Source: Pictodentalium vernedei (lineage: Eukaryota; Mollusca; Scaphopoda; Dentaliida; Dentaliidae). Taken from it: DNA of 64,000 nt. Of this stretch, positions 33,403 to 45,309 are shown piece after piece; the stretch's first letter is position 1, and the number at the start of each line of letters is the position of its first letter. The stretch spans positions 361,225,704 to 361,289,703 of the forward strand of contig CM062297.1 of the NCBI GenBank assembly GCA_031216915.1. The letters are read 5' to 3'. The position numbers were made by a program, and so were the translations under genes. A model generated the notes under the pieces. That model had not been told where the DNA came from. It searched no databases and worked only from the letters and a program-made list of their open reading frames with translations.

Positions 33403-35040
33403 AATTTTTATTTTTAGCCTATCTTGACAAAGTCAAGCTGAACTAATCTCATCGCTCTCTGTCCATCAACACCATGTTTTGGTCTTCTCCTCCAAAACCA
33501 CTGGGCCAATTCAAGTGAAAGTTTGTGTGAATGATGGTTCCGAAGGAGCATTGCATTTTTGTTCAACTGAACATGCCAAGCCCTATAGGGATGGAGTGGG
33601 GGGAAAATGCTCCTGAATATTTTTAAAATCTTCTGCTCATGAACCAGTGTGTACAATGACTTGATATTTGTTATGGAGCTTCCTTTTGAGGTGTAGAATC
33701 AAGTTTGTTCAAACTAAGTTTGTGAAGCAATATTTGGCTTTGTAATGGGAGGGTTAAGATTTTTGGCCTCGCCCAAAATTTCTATTTTCTGAACTGATGG
33801 TCCGGTTTGAACTAAATTTGGTACGTGGTATTATTGGGTCCTAAGTACTTGACTCATGCAAAAAAAAAAATTCTGTCACCCCCATGGGAACCCTGGGAGC
33901 TAAAAATAGAAATATTTTCAAACGCCCATACTTCCCAAACCACACGGAACAGAGAGCTGTTATTTGGCATGAAGCATCCTTAGGACCAGTTGAATTGAAT
34001 GATAAAAAGAAATTGCCATCGGTTATGTTAGGGTGTTCTGTAATGGGCATCGCTGAGTCAGCATATTTGCAAAAATTTAAAAAAAACTTCTCTCCAGAAT
34101 CAATCATTAGAATCTTTTGATATTTGGTATACATCATTCATAGGGGGGTCATATACAAGTTTGTTAAAATAAAGCCCATTGGTTCATATTTGGGCTCAAT
34201 ATAGGAGCCCGAATTTTTAACTTAGGGTAATATGGGGAATATTCTTTAAAATCTTCTTCTTCAGAACCACCAGTCAGAATCGTTTAATGTTTGGTATACA
34301 GCATTGTTATGAGGGTCAGATTCAAGATTGGTCAAACCAAGTCCCTAGGTTAATATTTGGGCTTCCTACTGAAGCCCAAATTTTAACTTTGTTCAATATG
34401 AGGGATAATTTTTTAAAATCTTCTTCTTCAGATCCACCAGTCAGAATGCTTTCATATTTGGTATGCAACATCTCTAGGAGGGTCAGATTCAAGTTTGTTC
34501 AAATCAGATCCCTAGGTATGTATTTGGGCTCACTATGGTAGCCCAAATTTTTACTTAGTGCGATATGAGGAAATTTCTTTAAAAATCTTCTTCTTCAGAT
34601 CCACCAGCCGGAATGCTTTCACATTTGGTATACAACATCTCTAGGGGGCCGATTCAAGTTTGTTCAATTCGAGTGCCTGGGTTAATATTTGGGCTCCATA
34701 TGAGAACCCGAAATTTAACTTATTACAATATGAGGGAATTTCTTCAAAAATCTTCTTCTTCAGATCCACTAATCAGAATGCTTTCATATTTGGTATACAA
34801 CATCTCTAGGGTGGTCAGATTCATGTTTGTTCAAATCGGATCCGGCTCGCTATGGTAGACCAGATTTTAACTTAGTGCAATATGAAGAAATTTCTTTAAA
34901 ATTTCTATTCTTTAGATCCAACAGTCAGAATGCTTTCATATTTGTTACACAACATCTCTAGGGAAGTCAGATTTAACTGTGTTCAAATCAAGGGCCTGGG
35001 TTAATATTTGGGTTCCCTATGAGAGCTGAAATTGGCCATG
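33403..35040. repeat. ~165-bp tandem array (S2) with hairpin leader
   Basis: The leader near 33413-33440 contains the 'cttgacaaagtcaag' hairpin. The regular part (about 34095-35030) has five to six units marked by 'cttcttcttcagatccac' at spacings of 167, 167, 165 and 152 bp, and by 'tttggtatacaacatctcta' and 'atttgggctc'. Units have diverged substantially. No coding potential. Confidence 0.75.
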
Positions 35041-36173
35041 TTGCTGAAGAATTAAAAATTTTGTATTCAGTACCCTCTAGAGGTGTATAACTAAGATTAA
35101 TCCACATAGGTTGTATCAAGGGGCTTCGTGGGGGAGCTCTACATTTTACTTTATGATCAACTGAAGAAAAGGCATGATGCCCGGATTATTTTTGTCACTC
35201 CTGAGGGACTCAAGGATTGACAGGGTATCCTATCTTGATGGATTGCTTAATGCAGACTCATTCTTGGACTCTGTTTATATCATGTTCTGTTCAAGATGAG
35301 CACTTCAGGCCCCATGGGGCCTTTTGTTTTAAGTTTGCATTGGTTCTAAAAACAGAGCATGCACCAGCCAAAAGGACCATGCAGGAGGGCCTAAGAAACA
35401 GATTTTTAACTTTTTAAGGCCATACTGTGTTTTAGGGCCACCTAAAGCTTAAAAATTAGATATTATTTGAAATCCCCCAGTGATTCCATTCCATTTGTGG
35501 TGATTTGAGAATTTTCAAGGATATGTCTCTGGGGCTGGTCTCCGGCTCATAAGGAAGACTATACAGTCTGTGTATATAGTAGTGAGACGGTGTGTATGGG
35601 AGAGAGTAGTTTGGACATGGAAGACATCCATGAATTTCACAGTTCAATTTCAAATAATTTCATGGGATGTCACGGCTCAGAAGTTGTCCAAATTTGGACT
35701 GCAAATGTCCCACATTTCCTTGATTTTCTGCTCGAACTGATTAACATTGTATAATAGATTCAGCATCTCCAAGGAACCCTAACATTTCTTCTTCTAAATA
35801 ACTGGCAGTTTGTATTCTAATTGAATTGCTAATTCTGGGCCAGGTCAGGCCAAGCAAGCCCCTCCTCCCACTGCTCTCACCCTTCCAAATGTTTGGTTCT
35901 TCTTTCTTGTCCTCTAACCAGCCCTGTATGACTGCCAGATTCGCCATCGAACACTTATTTAACTTCTTAGAATTAAAAATGTATCCCAAGCTGTACTACC
36001 AAATAGTGAACTACCCAAGTCTTCATTCTTATTTCAACCCCCATTTCCTATGCAAGATATGCGTGTCTCATGTGAGAAGGCCATGTGAGATACATTGTAG
36101 ATATCTATCTTACATGACCCATGTAACTGGCTTATTATCATATTTAATGAGCGCACAAACTATTTAATCATCG
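35041..36173. other. Unassigned DNA, no supported gene
   Basis: Short ORFs on both strands lack motifs or splice support. The minus-strand ORF at 35741-35989 is the longest, but it is not recognised. Confidence 0.35.
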
Positions 36174-36422
36174 CACATTCTTCCATAAACAAACAACATG
36201 GCATCACATTTTGGAAATATTTGCAGACAAACGTTTGTCAAAGAAAATAGAAATAATTGACTGATAATAATCGACTGGTGCATGCGCCCAACTGACATCG
36301 CAATGTATCAGTGTTTATTTCGCTACAAATCTTTAACCCTTGTTTTGCTGGCATTAGTATTTAATTCCACGGTATATACCTGCAGTAAATAAATTTTGTG
36401 CACTTTTTCTGACAAGCAAAGC
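36174..36422 (+). mobile_element. Crypton-like repeat Z, copy 2, left part
   Basis: Reverse complement of about 22920-23280. It includes the start of the same ORF (MASHFGNICRQTFV at 36199), which stops after ~20 codons, followed by a deletion relative to copy 1. The right part resumes at 43574 after element D. Confidence 0.5.
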
Positions 36423-36632
36423 AATATTTTTACACTGCAAACCAATGGCCCAGACTAGCTGGTGCTTAACTCAAAGTTATCAAGGGCCAAACACAAATTT
36501 TGGACCCCCAATCCCCCAAATTTGCTTGCAAAACCGAAAATTAAAAGTTCTTTCTGGCCCTCCATACATTCACTCTCCACGCATGCGCAGACGTCAGGAA
36601 GTGACCGGATTCGGCGCCAACAGCATTCTTTG
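36423..36632 (+). repeat. Left inverted terminal repeat of element D
   Basis: Begins 'aatatttttacactg', then 'accaatggcccagac'. It matches the reverse complement of the right repeat to 'cattctttg' near 36632. Confidence 0.85.
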
Positions 36633-37800
36633 TTTGGCCCTAAAAGTCATCAACAATAAAATGACATCTGTGCTTTAAAATCTCCTTTTTTGAGGATGCC
36701 AGACACAAATCAATGCAAGAATTGGTGGATACAAGGCTGTTATTGGATGAAGGAAGTGTTCAACGGTGGTTTTGGACGTTCAGTGCTGTAACTTTATAAT
36801 ATTTGTAAAATTATTTTATGTTTCCCAATTTCGGGACATATGCCTGACGTCATCATTTTTTTAAAAGATTATTCCACTGTTTATTAAGTATTCCTTCCCT
36901 ATCCTTCCATGAACCCTTCCTGTTAAACTCTTAAGCTTTTTGGCTATTTTTTAAACAATTTTTTTATTAAATTTCTTGGGAGTTTAACATTTATTACAGA
37001 ATATTATTCTGTTTCTTCCATAGGGTTACGTCCTCACCCTAGGGGTGTTAGGCCATTTAGTCTTGCATCTTCTATCCGATGTATCATTTTTTCTTCGTAT
37101 GAAGATCTAGCTTAGCATTTCATAGCATTTCAATTGGTTCTGATTTAGGCCTTTATGTGTGCCTGATGTCTTGTTTACATTGACGTTTATATTATCAACG
37201 TCCTCATATATAGGTAGTTTTTTATATTCTATTACTGTAATATACTGTAGAATACATGGATTATTTATTCGGTAGTGTAGCTCAAAAAATTTTGGATTTT
37301 GTCCACACTTAGGCTCTATAGGAATGCCTTTGGGCTCTTCATGTTCCCTTTGGGAACTTGGACGTTTTTTTGAAAAAAAATTTTGTTTACAAAAAATATT
37401 TTGAATTTAATTATGATTGCTATTATTCATGTATCTCAGTTATATATATATATTGTTGTGGAGTTTGGAGGACTGATATCGACTTTAGTTGATACACTCC
37501 TGCGGATTCTTGTCATTCTTGTGTTGCACTGGGATGACTGATGTTAGAGTCGGGTGTCGCGTTACGTTGTTGGCGGTGAGGTTCTGAGGATCAGAGCCTC
37601 TTACCATGTTTTAATTCATTCTGTCAGTTTCTATTTTCAGAGGAACATGAACATGTTGATGATATTCTGACACCCATCCAAGTGTGCTACCATCATCGCG
37701 CTCTGTGGTGCAAAAAGAGCTAGCTGCAGTACTCATTATTGCAAGAGTTAAGGCCTTTGGTTAAAGGTTTTAATCTCTTGCATGCAGCTAGCTTGACCAG
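36633..37800 (+). other. 5' leader of DIRS element D
   Basis: Collinear with the leader of C, including the 'ttcttgggagtttaac' inverted repeat at 36923-36990. No gene. Confidence 0.6.
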
Positions 37801-39655
37801 TGAAGTGGTACTCCGTCCGTGGGTGCCGTGATGCCGGGTAAGTCCATTGCGGTCTAAGAGGTGGATTGGGTAGAGCGAGCACTATAATATAAATAGCTCA
37901 CCCAGCGACAATGGAAATAGGGAGGAAGTCTGCAAGTTCTTGTACTCGGCAAGGCCTGATAAACCGCGAGCAGGAGAGGCCCCCCCCCCCTCTCTAATGT
38001 AGCAACGTCTGGGGTCAGATGTTGTTTTGAGAAACCTGCACCAGCCAGAGCATATGTCCGCCCTCCACTCGGGAAGCTCTGTTTAGTCTGCAGCCGGTGT
38101 CGGCTTCAGTCAAGGCTTCCTCTGCTACGTTTCACAAGGCCGAAATGAAGTTTTCTGGTTGAAAACTTGCACGAGACGGAGCATATGTCTGCCCACTGCA
38201 CGGGGCGCTCCGTCTAGTCTGCAGCCGGGATTGGCTTCAGTCACGGCTTCCTCCGCTATGTAATTTAAGCACACGACTGCATCCTAGCTACTCGACTTCG
38301 GATATCCAGCCTGCTGCACGAAGAAGGAACCACTCTTCACCTGTGAATTCGGACCATCTGGTAGTTAGGGAGACGAGGCCTTGATCATCGGGACGTTCGG
38401 AGAAAAGATCCATTTCCGACACACCGTCCCAGGCACAGCATGCGGCTAAGGAACGGAAATCTGCTGCTCCTCAGGCCTCGATGACGGGCTTGGTGTCGCA
38501 GATTGCGCACCTAATTGTAGCATCCCAGCAAGTGCAGATGCAGCCTCCCTCAGACTCAGAATCTGAGCTGTTAGACGGTCCAGTTGTCTGTTCACGCAGA
38601 TGCAATACACCAAGATTCGCAACTGATTCTCTCGGATAGTGAAAGGGATAAGGAAGAGGATTACCCTTCCCTTTCGGAACAGTACATGGTTGCGATGGCT
38701 TTCATCCATCAATACTACCCTGATTTTGTTCCGCCGAAGAATGCTGCGATGACAAGATGCTGGCGTCCTTAGGTGCAGACTTTATGCGGAAAAAGGAGGA
38801 AGTCCTTTCTTTTCCGGTTCAGTTTATGCAGGTGTCACAGGCCTTCGGCCATATAGACGACGCCGTATTTATCCTCTTGAGTGCGAGGAAGAAGGCAGTT
38901 TCTTATCTTCATCTTCCATATACATACCATTGTTTTAACCACGTTCATTTAAAAACGGTCGGGGAAGATGTTCAGAGAGTTCTTCTGCATTTGGATGAGC
39001 AGGCTGGGGATCTAGAGGTATCCTTACCTGTATCATTCACTATTCGCTCAGATGCAATTGAGATGGCAATTTCTTCAAATAGGGCGAATTTGGACGTTAT
39101 GTCTTGTGCAGATCACCTTACAAGAGCTATGGCACAACGTCTCAAGGGAAAGGAATTTGAGGACGTTCATACCTCTCTTAGAGTTCTTTCCAAGGCAATT
39201 ATGTATACCACATATAACTCCGCCCTAACAATGGTTAATCGGAAGTTAATCAGACGTGATGCTGCCCTTTTGTCGTCGTCACTGATAAGATCACAAGGTG
39301 AAAAGCCCTCTCCGAGTCGCTCCGGTTTCAGAACATTTTATTTTCGACGACTAGCTTTCTTTTGTCTATGAACTGGCTACTAAGAAAGCGTCTAGTGCTC
39401 TGCTTTTGAAGTCGTCATATCAACGACCCGCTTCAGCAGACAAGAGTAAAGGAGGGCGTTCCAGACAAAAATTGTCGAAAGGAAACTCCTCACGAGGGTA
39501 AAAGATAATTACTCTGGAGGTCGTCGGTATAGTGACTCGAGAAAGGCCATAGGTCTAATTGGGACTATAGGTCAGATGCTCCTAGGCCGACGAGACAAGG
39601 TTTTTCGTGGGAGGACATGGTTCTTCCTCCCGTAAGCCTTGCAGGTTATATAGGT
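37801..39655 (+). pseudogene. DIRS gag-like gene of element D, broken
   Basis: Recognisable blocks in several frames: SLSEQYMVAMAFIHQYYPDF (38667-38726), then a frame change to SNRANLDVMSCADHLTRAMAQ and YNSALTMVNRKLIRRD. A local ~125-bp duplication around 38035-38260 repeats the 'ggagcatatgtc' region. Stops and shifts make it non-functional. Confidence 0.75.
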
Positions 39656-41520
39656 GATGGTTTAGACCTCTATTGCTGGCCAGTTGGCGGAAGGTTATCA
39701 AGCTCCGCAAAAAACTGGATAACAATCATGGAAGATCACTGGGTGAGAAGTGTAGTCTCGGATGGCTTACGGCTATCATTCCGAGTAAAACTCCACTAAC
39801 AAGTTGTCCGCGTTGGACAAATCTTCCATTAAATTCTCGCATTAGAGAGTTTCTCCTATCGGAGATATAAGCTCTCTTATCAAAGGAAGCAATACATGTC
39901 GTCGAGAATCAGGATTCTCAAGATTTTTACAGTCACCTGTTCCTCGTACCAAAGCCAGACGGCTCGTTTCAACCGATAAAAGACTTGAGCTGGATAACAA
40001 GTTTATCATGGCTCTAAAAGTTTATTTATGGAAATCATTCAGTTGGTAAAAGCGAGCGTTCGAGTGATCGACTATGCGGCAAACATAGATCTAAGGATCC
40101 GTATTTTCATGTCCTGGTACATCCGGCATTCTAAAAGTACCTGCGGTCCGCCGTACAAGGGAAGGTGTATCAGTTCAGAACAATATGCTTTGGTTTGAAT
40201 CTGGCCCCCCTGGGCGTTTCACTCGAATAATGAACTCAGTAATGTCTTACTTACGAGCTCATTTGTCTGCGGTAAAGTCGTCTTACTTGGACGACCTTCT
40301 TCAGGGATATGGCAACAGAATTATTCTTCAGAAACAATGTTCAGAGTCTGCTTCTATTACTCCGACGTCTCCATTTCATCGTAAACAAGAAAAAGTCGGA
40401 TCTAGCTCCGTACAAGTCGCCTATTCACTTGCGATTGAGCTTTGAGACTCACAACAATCTGGTTCATCTGCCGTTACCCAGAGCGAATTTAGTCAGTTGT
40501 TATGCTCGCTTTTGTCTACACTCAGACGCATTAATAGTGAGGGAATTCATGCGACTGTTGGAGCTGTGCAGAGCGGCTGTGGATCGCATTCCGATGGGCC
40601 GTCTGCGTGCACGTACCCTCCAGATATTCTTTACTCAGAACTGGAGTGTGAAGACGCTTTCACTTGAACCAGTATTGTTTTAATGGACCAAGTAAAACTA
40701 GGGTTCAAATTTGGGCAGATATTCAGTGGTTAACTCAGGGAGTTACACTGCAACTGTCGGATCCGGTTTTCACGGTTATGATGGATGTGAGTCAGACGGG
40801 TTGGGGCGCGACCCTAAGCCATGCAGTCTTGAGGTGTCAGGGTCTTTGGGACCCTTGGTTCCAAGAGAAACACATAAACATCAACAAGATGATGTTAATT
40901 ATAGCTAGCGGTACAACATTGGGTTCACTTAATAACAGATGTCCATGTTCAATTTGGTCGGACAACTCGACAGTAGTAGCGTACATCAGGAACCAGGGCG
41001 GCACCCATTCATTTCCCTTATGCCAACTAACGGAGAAGATTTTCCTAATACGTCATGAATCATCATGTTCATCTTTCTATCCGTCATGTACCGGGTCATC
41101 TGAACGTACTAGCAAACTCGCTCCCTCGGAAAGGTCTCCTGTTGCGATTGGAGTGGACGCTCAACAAACAAGTATTTGGACAGATTTGCTACCTGAGGGA
41201 TTGCCCCATGATAGATCCATTTACCACGCACTGGGACAATCAGTTACCATCGTTTGTGTCGCCATGCCCAGACCATTGAGCATATGCAGTAGACGCTCTG
41301 CCGATCTCGAGGGGATGGATGATAGGATACGCATATCCTCCAATTCATTTGCTTCAGTAGATTATGTTTAAGATCAAACAGTCTCGTTGTGAAGCCTACT
41401 AGTACATGTAGCACCTCTGTCGTCACACAAACCTTGGATCAGTCTTCTCAAGTGTCTCTTTTGGGACGTTCCCTGGAAGCTTCCTCCATGAGAGGACCTT
41501 CTTTATCAGGGGAAGTTTTT
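39640..41520 (+). pseudogene. RT/RNase H of element D, broken; recombinase lost
   Basis: Fragments in different frames: RFTRIMNSVMSYL, SYLDDLLQGYGN (YLDD kept, near 40288), SFETHNNLVHLPLPRANLVS, a degraded RNase H (MMDVSQTGWGATLS, IWSDNSTVVAYI) and VPGHLNVLANSLPRKG. Homology stops at about 41518, before the recombinase domain, so no box I/II or Tyr motif is left. Confidence 0.78.
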
Positions 41521-41863
41521 GTTCACGTCCTTCTTGTCCATAGTGGTATAATGGAGTCGGTTAGATGTGAGGGAACCATTGCGGTTCCTATATTATTTTA
41601 TGACTAACACAAGAACGATTGAGTAATGTGGGTGAGGAGGGTTCGGTATGACTTCGAATCCCCCCCTCCCCCTGGACCAATGTGTTTTGAGGCGATTACC
41701 GGGCAAGACGTAGTTTTCTTCCTGCAAGCCTTGTATAACTTTTAATACATACATGCATTTCTTCACTTCTCGATTGGCGGCTGGGTCGTGTTCTATGGCA
41801 ACCTCATGGGCACATCCACTTTTTTGTTGGTTGGTTTCCTGTGATTATTCGTCTATATGTCAT
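41521..41863 (+). other. Unassigned insert or diverged part of element D
   Basis: No match seen to A or C at this position and no coding motif. It has a short C-rich run at 41661-41672. Confidence 0.35.
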
Positions 41864-42240
41864 ACTAGCAGGGTTACCCGGCGTTGCTTGGGCTGAGGAG
41901 GGTATTCTCCCTTAATCTATACCATATTTTGCTGGTCATAACTGTTGGTATCCCTCTACACCCCCACCCCGATACTTTTTTAAACCTCACCGTTAGATTC
42001 CTGATAAAAACGTACCCATAGTAGACCCCTTTGAAGACATCTATTGGTAAAAAAAATTTCGGTCCTAACTTTTGGTGCCCCCCCTACACCCTCACCCCAA
42101 ACACTTTTTTAAACCTGACGATAACCTCCGCCATATAAAAGTACTCCTAGTAGACCCATTTTGGACACTCGGGGTGGCCCCATAGTCATTTCTATAGCGT
42201 GCAGACAGACAGACACACATACATACAGACATTCTAAAAT
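41864..42240 (+). repeat. Nested non-LTR-like tail inside element D
   Basis: Starts 'actagcagggttacccggcg' and ends with (GACA)n and ACAT-rich sequence near 42210-42240. It includes two ~130-bp half-repeats ('acttttttaaacctsac' at 41968 and 42104; 'agtagaccc' at 42021 and 42151). It resembles 3' tails of CR1/RTE-type LINEs; this is inferred. Confidence 0.45.
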
Positions 42241-43192
42241 ATAGTACAGAGAAGACACAAGCGCATATTTCATCATAATTAATTGCTAGTCTTTGGGTAC
42301 CTCGGAGGCTGCATAACCAGATAACTGGTATTCAGATGATTACATGTGGGATTTTAATGCTCACACGCATAATAATTATTAGGCTGACGCTTTTTTGTAT
42401 GTTATGGACCTTTGAAACTATGAATTATTTCGAGGGTGGTCCTGTTAATCATACCTACTTCCATTTCTAGATCCAAGTTTCTATTAATGTCAGTACTCAA
42501 CTCGTGTATTCGCACGTTTATAGTGTCATAGATATCGGTTAGTACACGTCTGGGAGTGTTGTTACTGGAATTTATTGTACATCTGAATGGGCTTGCCTGT
42601 AGGTTACCTCAGAAGTGTGTTTACTCTCCAGGTATCGTTCATTGTGGTTCCATTGGACATGTGTATATTACATATTATATCACCGGTTTTCGACCTATCT
42701 GTGTATGCCATCTCCGGTGTACGTTATATAGTGGGCAATATTAATTACCGGAATCGTCGCTATAGCCTTAACTTCTGAATTGGCATTAGGCACCATTTAT
42801 TAATAATAAATTAATACCTGAGTGCCTGTTTGACGAATATTTATATTGTTTTTTGGTACTGCTTTTACTGATTCCAGAGCGCTCCCCTCTTTCTTTTTGA
42901 AGAAAAGGTGTGTGGGGGGAAGGGGGGGTGGGGTTGTGATTTTTTACCTCACCGGCTTGATAGGTATGTAACTATGAGGGAAGCTGTTTTGTCCGTAATT
43001 ATATCCTGCATACAGCTGAAGTTTTATTGTATATGGCGTATGTTTGTGGGGGATATTCTCTCATTCTCAAATAAGCCATCCTAATTTTTGGGGCTTAATC
43101 CGGGCTAACCTTTCACCTTGGATTACAGGATTGGAACTATGTTGATCTACTAATTCTGAAGTCCTAGGCCCTCCACCTTTTTACGATTCAGC
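42241..43192 (+). other. 3' non-coding region of element D
   Basis: No gene. The G-rich tract near 42914-42935 and the 'cctaggccctcc' block at 43163-43174 correspond to positions in the A and C 3' regions. Confidence 0.55.
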
Positions 43193-43276
43193 TAGTCTGG
43201 GCCATTGGTTTACAGTGTAAAAATATTATAAATTCAAAGTAATTTGTATATTTTTATACTTATCAATGGCCCAGAC
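43193..43276. repeat. Internal complementary region (ICR) of element D
   Basis: Its reverse complement joins the D right end (…attactttgaatttata) to the D left end (aatatttttacactg…aaaccaatggcccag). It carries D-specific variants absent from C, so ends and ICR co-vary. Confidence 0.85.
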
Positions 43277-43343
43277 GGAGATGGCCCTCCCATGAGTGGG
43301 CACTCATACCTCCCGGCTTAATTTTTATGTAGTACTCTCTTCT

Positions 43344-43574
43344 ACAAAGAATGATGTTGGTGCCAATTCCGGTCACTTCCTGACGTCTGCGCATGCGCGG
43401 AGAGTGAATGTATGGAGGGCCAGATAGGACTTTTAATTTTCGGTTTTGCAAGCAAATTTGGGGAATTGGGCGGTTCAAAATTTGTGTTTGGCCCTTGATA
43501 ACTTTGAGTTAAGCACCAGCTAGTCTGGACCATTGGTAAGTATAAACATATACAAATTACTTTGAATTTATAAT
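43344..43574 (-). repeat. Right inverted terminal repeat of element D
   Basis: Reverse complement of 36423-36632, ending near 43574 after 'gaatttataat'. Confidence 0.83.
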
Positions 43575-43850
43575 TTTTTTCAGAAATGAACAACAAAATT
43601 GTTCAATATAACTGCACATGCCACTGAATTACTTTTGATGACGTCAAGAGTGTTTTGGTGAGGGGAGAAAAATTATCCCTGATGGGGGCAGGTTTGAGAT
43701 GGGTAAATCTCCTGCTCAGGACAAGATATTTGGCCCAGACACTGCAAGCCTCATGTCTAGCTCAAATATCTTGCCCTCGAGTGAGATTTCCCCATCTCAC
43801 ACCCTCACCCACCAAGGATAATAATATTCTCACAAGATTCTGTTTACATA
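43574..43850 (+). mobile_element. Crypton-like repeat Z, copy 2, right part
   Basis: Reverse complement of about 22680-22915, including the 'agatttccccatctcacacc' hairpin arm and 'ttacttttgatgacgtca'. Continues 36174-36422 across element D. Confidence 0.5.
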
Positions 43851-45309
43851 CAATGTATCAGTGGGAATGTATTCCCCTTCCTGAGCTTGGTTTCTTTGCC
43901 TCTAACTCAAATGTATAACCTGACGGTGCATTTCCGAAGTGATCTTCACTCCCTGCTCACCCAACACTTCAATCCTGCAAACTTCTTAGGGCAACCCACC
44001 CTGACTTCTTTCGATGGAATGTGAATATCACTTGATGATGACTTTATGAACAAGACTGTTTGTATCCAGTGAAATGCGATGACGATAGTGTAGTAGATTC
44101 GGGTGTGTGCACTCTCCCTTCCTCATTCCTCAAACCAGCAGATAACGGGTAGCCTTTATATCTTGTTTTAGCAAGGAAATTGTCCCAAGTTCGATCTGCG
44201 TCCGGGATGACCTGCATTGTGTCCTTGGGCAAGCACTTTATCATGGTGGCCCACATGGGGGTACGATGACGCTGTGTACTAAGGCATACTGCATGTCGAT
44301 GGTGCACATGTCCTCAATGCTGTAACCCTGCTTGAGTGGAGCTTGAACAGAGTTAGAATGTTGAGGAGCTGACAGTTGCTCGTTGATGCTCGGTGGTTCA
44401 CGTCGGGTACTCCAGCTTCCTCTGCCCGTAAAACTGTCACGGTCACGATTGGCCATTGTGCATAAGTATGTGACCGTAAGCATCAATAAATATTATATAG
44501 CAAGGAAGTTGATTTGGTTCGAATGGAATGGTTTAACACGCCGAAGTCGCGCAAGGACGATATGGGGAACAAGCCCCTTTTGACCCTCGTTGACTGTAAG
44601 TGACTAATTTCCACATGTCTCATACTCGTGTTGAAGGAGGAACAGGTTCAGGTACTTGGCAGGTGTCACCGGTTGCGGCGTCGTGATGGTCTCTTTGACT
44701 GATGTCGGTTGAACCCTCGGGTGAGGACCAGTGTGAGGGGTTGGGTCCTCTCACAAAGGTACTACCTCTCCCCGAGGGTGCAGTCGGTCTGGATTTTCAT
44801 GCAAGTATAGTCTGCCACTTCGGAGATGATTTTGAGTGATGGCCATCACTGGCAAGTATAATCTGCCTCAGTCTGTCTCTGTTAGATAGGATGTCTTTTG
44901 AAGGAAACAACAACGAGCCCTTTCAGGGACCACCAAGAAGAAGACCCGAACTTCCCTGGTTCGGGGGCAGGCCTGCATTGTGATCCTATTGGGTTGGGAC
45001 AAAAAGATGCGCAATGCGCTTACAAAAAGGGGCAGAGGCGGGACGCAGGACCAGCGCTCGCCTCCCTTAAAGTGGTTGACCACTTTTAGAGATGGAGCGG
45101 AGGATGTTCAGGAACCGTGGGGGGTGACTGTTTCCATAACGGTTAGACTGTCTGTAGCGGTTATTGGGGTGCTGGTCAAAAAAACATCTTCTGTGTACCT
45201 GCTTAAAAGAAGAAGGTAGAATTAGTTTTCATTAGAATATGTAAACTGTAAAGATAAAAGTAGCACCTCTTTAGTTGCGTGTCCTTGTGGTATCTGCTGT
45301 GTGTGTGTG
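43851..45309. other. Unassigned DNA, no supported gene
   Basis: It contains a tail of the SINE-like family near 44440-44490 ('gattggccattgtgcataag', 'tatgtgacc'). The ORFs (44241-44486 minus, 44883 plus) have no recognised motif. Confidence 0.35.

Larger units (their letters stand above)
36423..43574 (+). mobile_element. DIRS1-like retrotransposon D, both ends present, decayed
   Basis: About 7.15 kb. The left inverted terminal repeat (36423-36632) and right one (about 43344-43574) are reverse complements. The ICR at 43193-43276 is the inverted right-end/left-end junction. The gag-like gene and RT/RNase H are frameshifted, and most of the recombinase is gone. It contains a nested repeat at 41864-42240. 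It lies inside repeat Z: flanks 36174-36422 and 43574-43850 rejoin to match 22570-23280. Confidence 0.87.

Noticed and set aside
35741-35989. 82-codon minus ORF near 35.8 kb
   Set aside because: Fairly protein-like, but no recognised family and no supporting splice sites or conserved neighbours.
44241-45220. Several ORFs of 60-80 codons around 44.2-45.2 kb
   Set aside because: Low complexity, overlapping on both strands, no domains or splice support.
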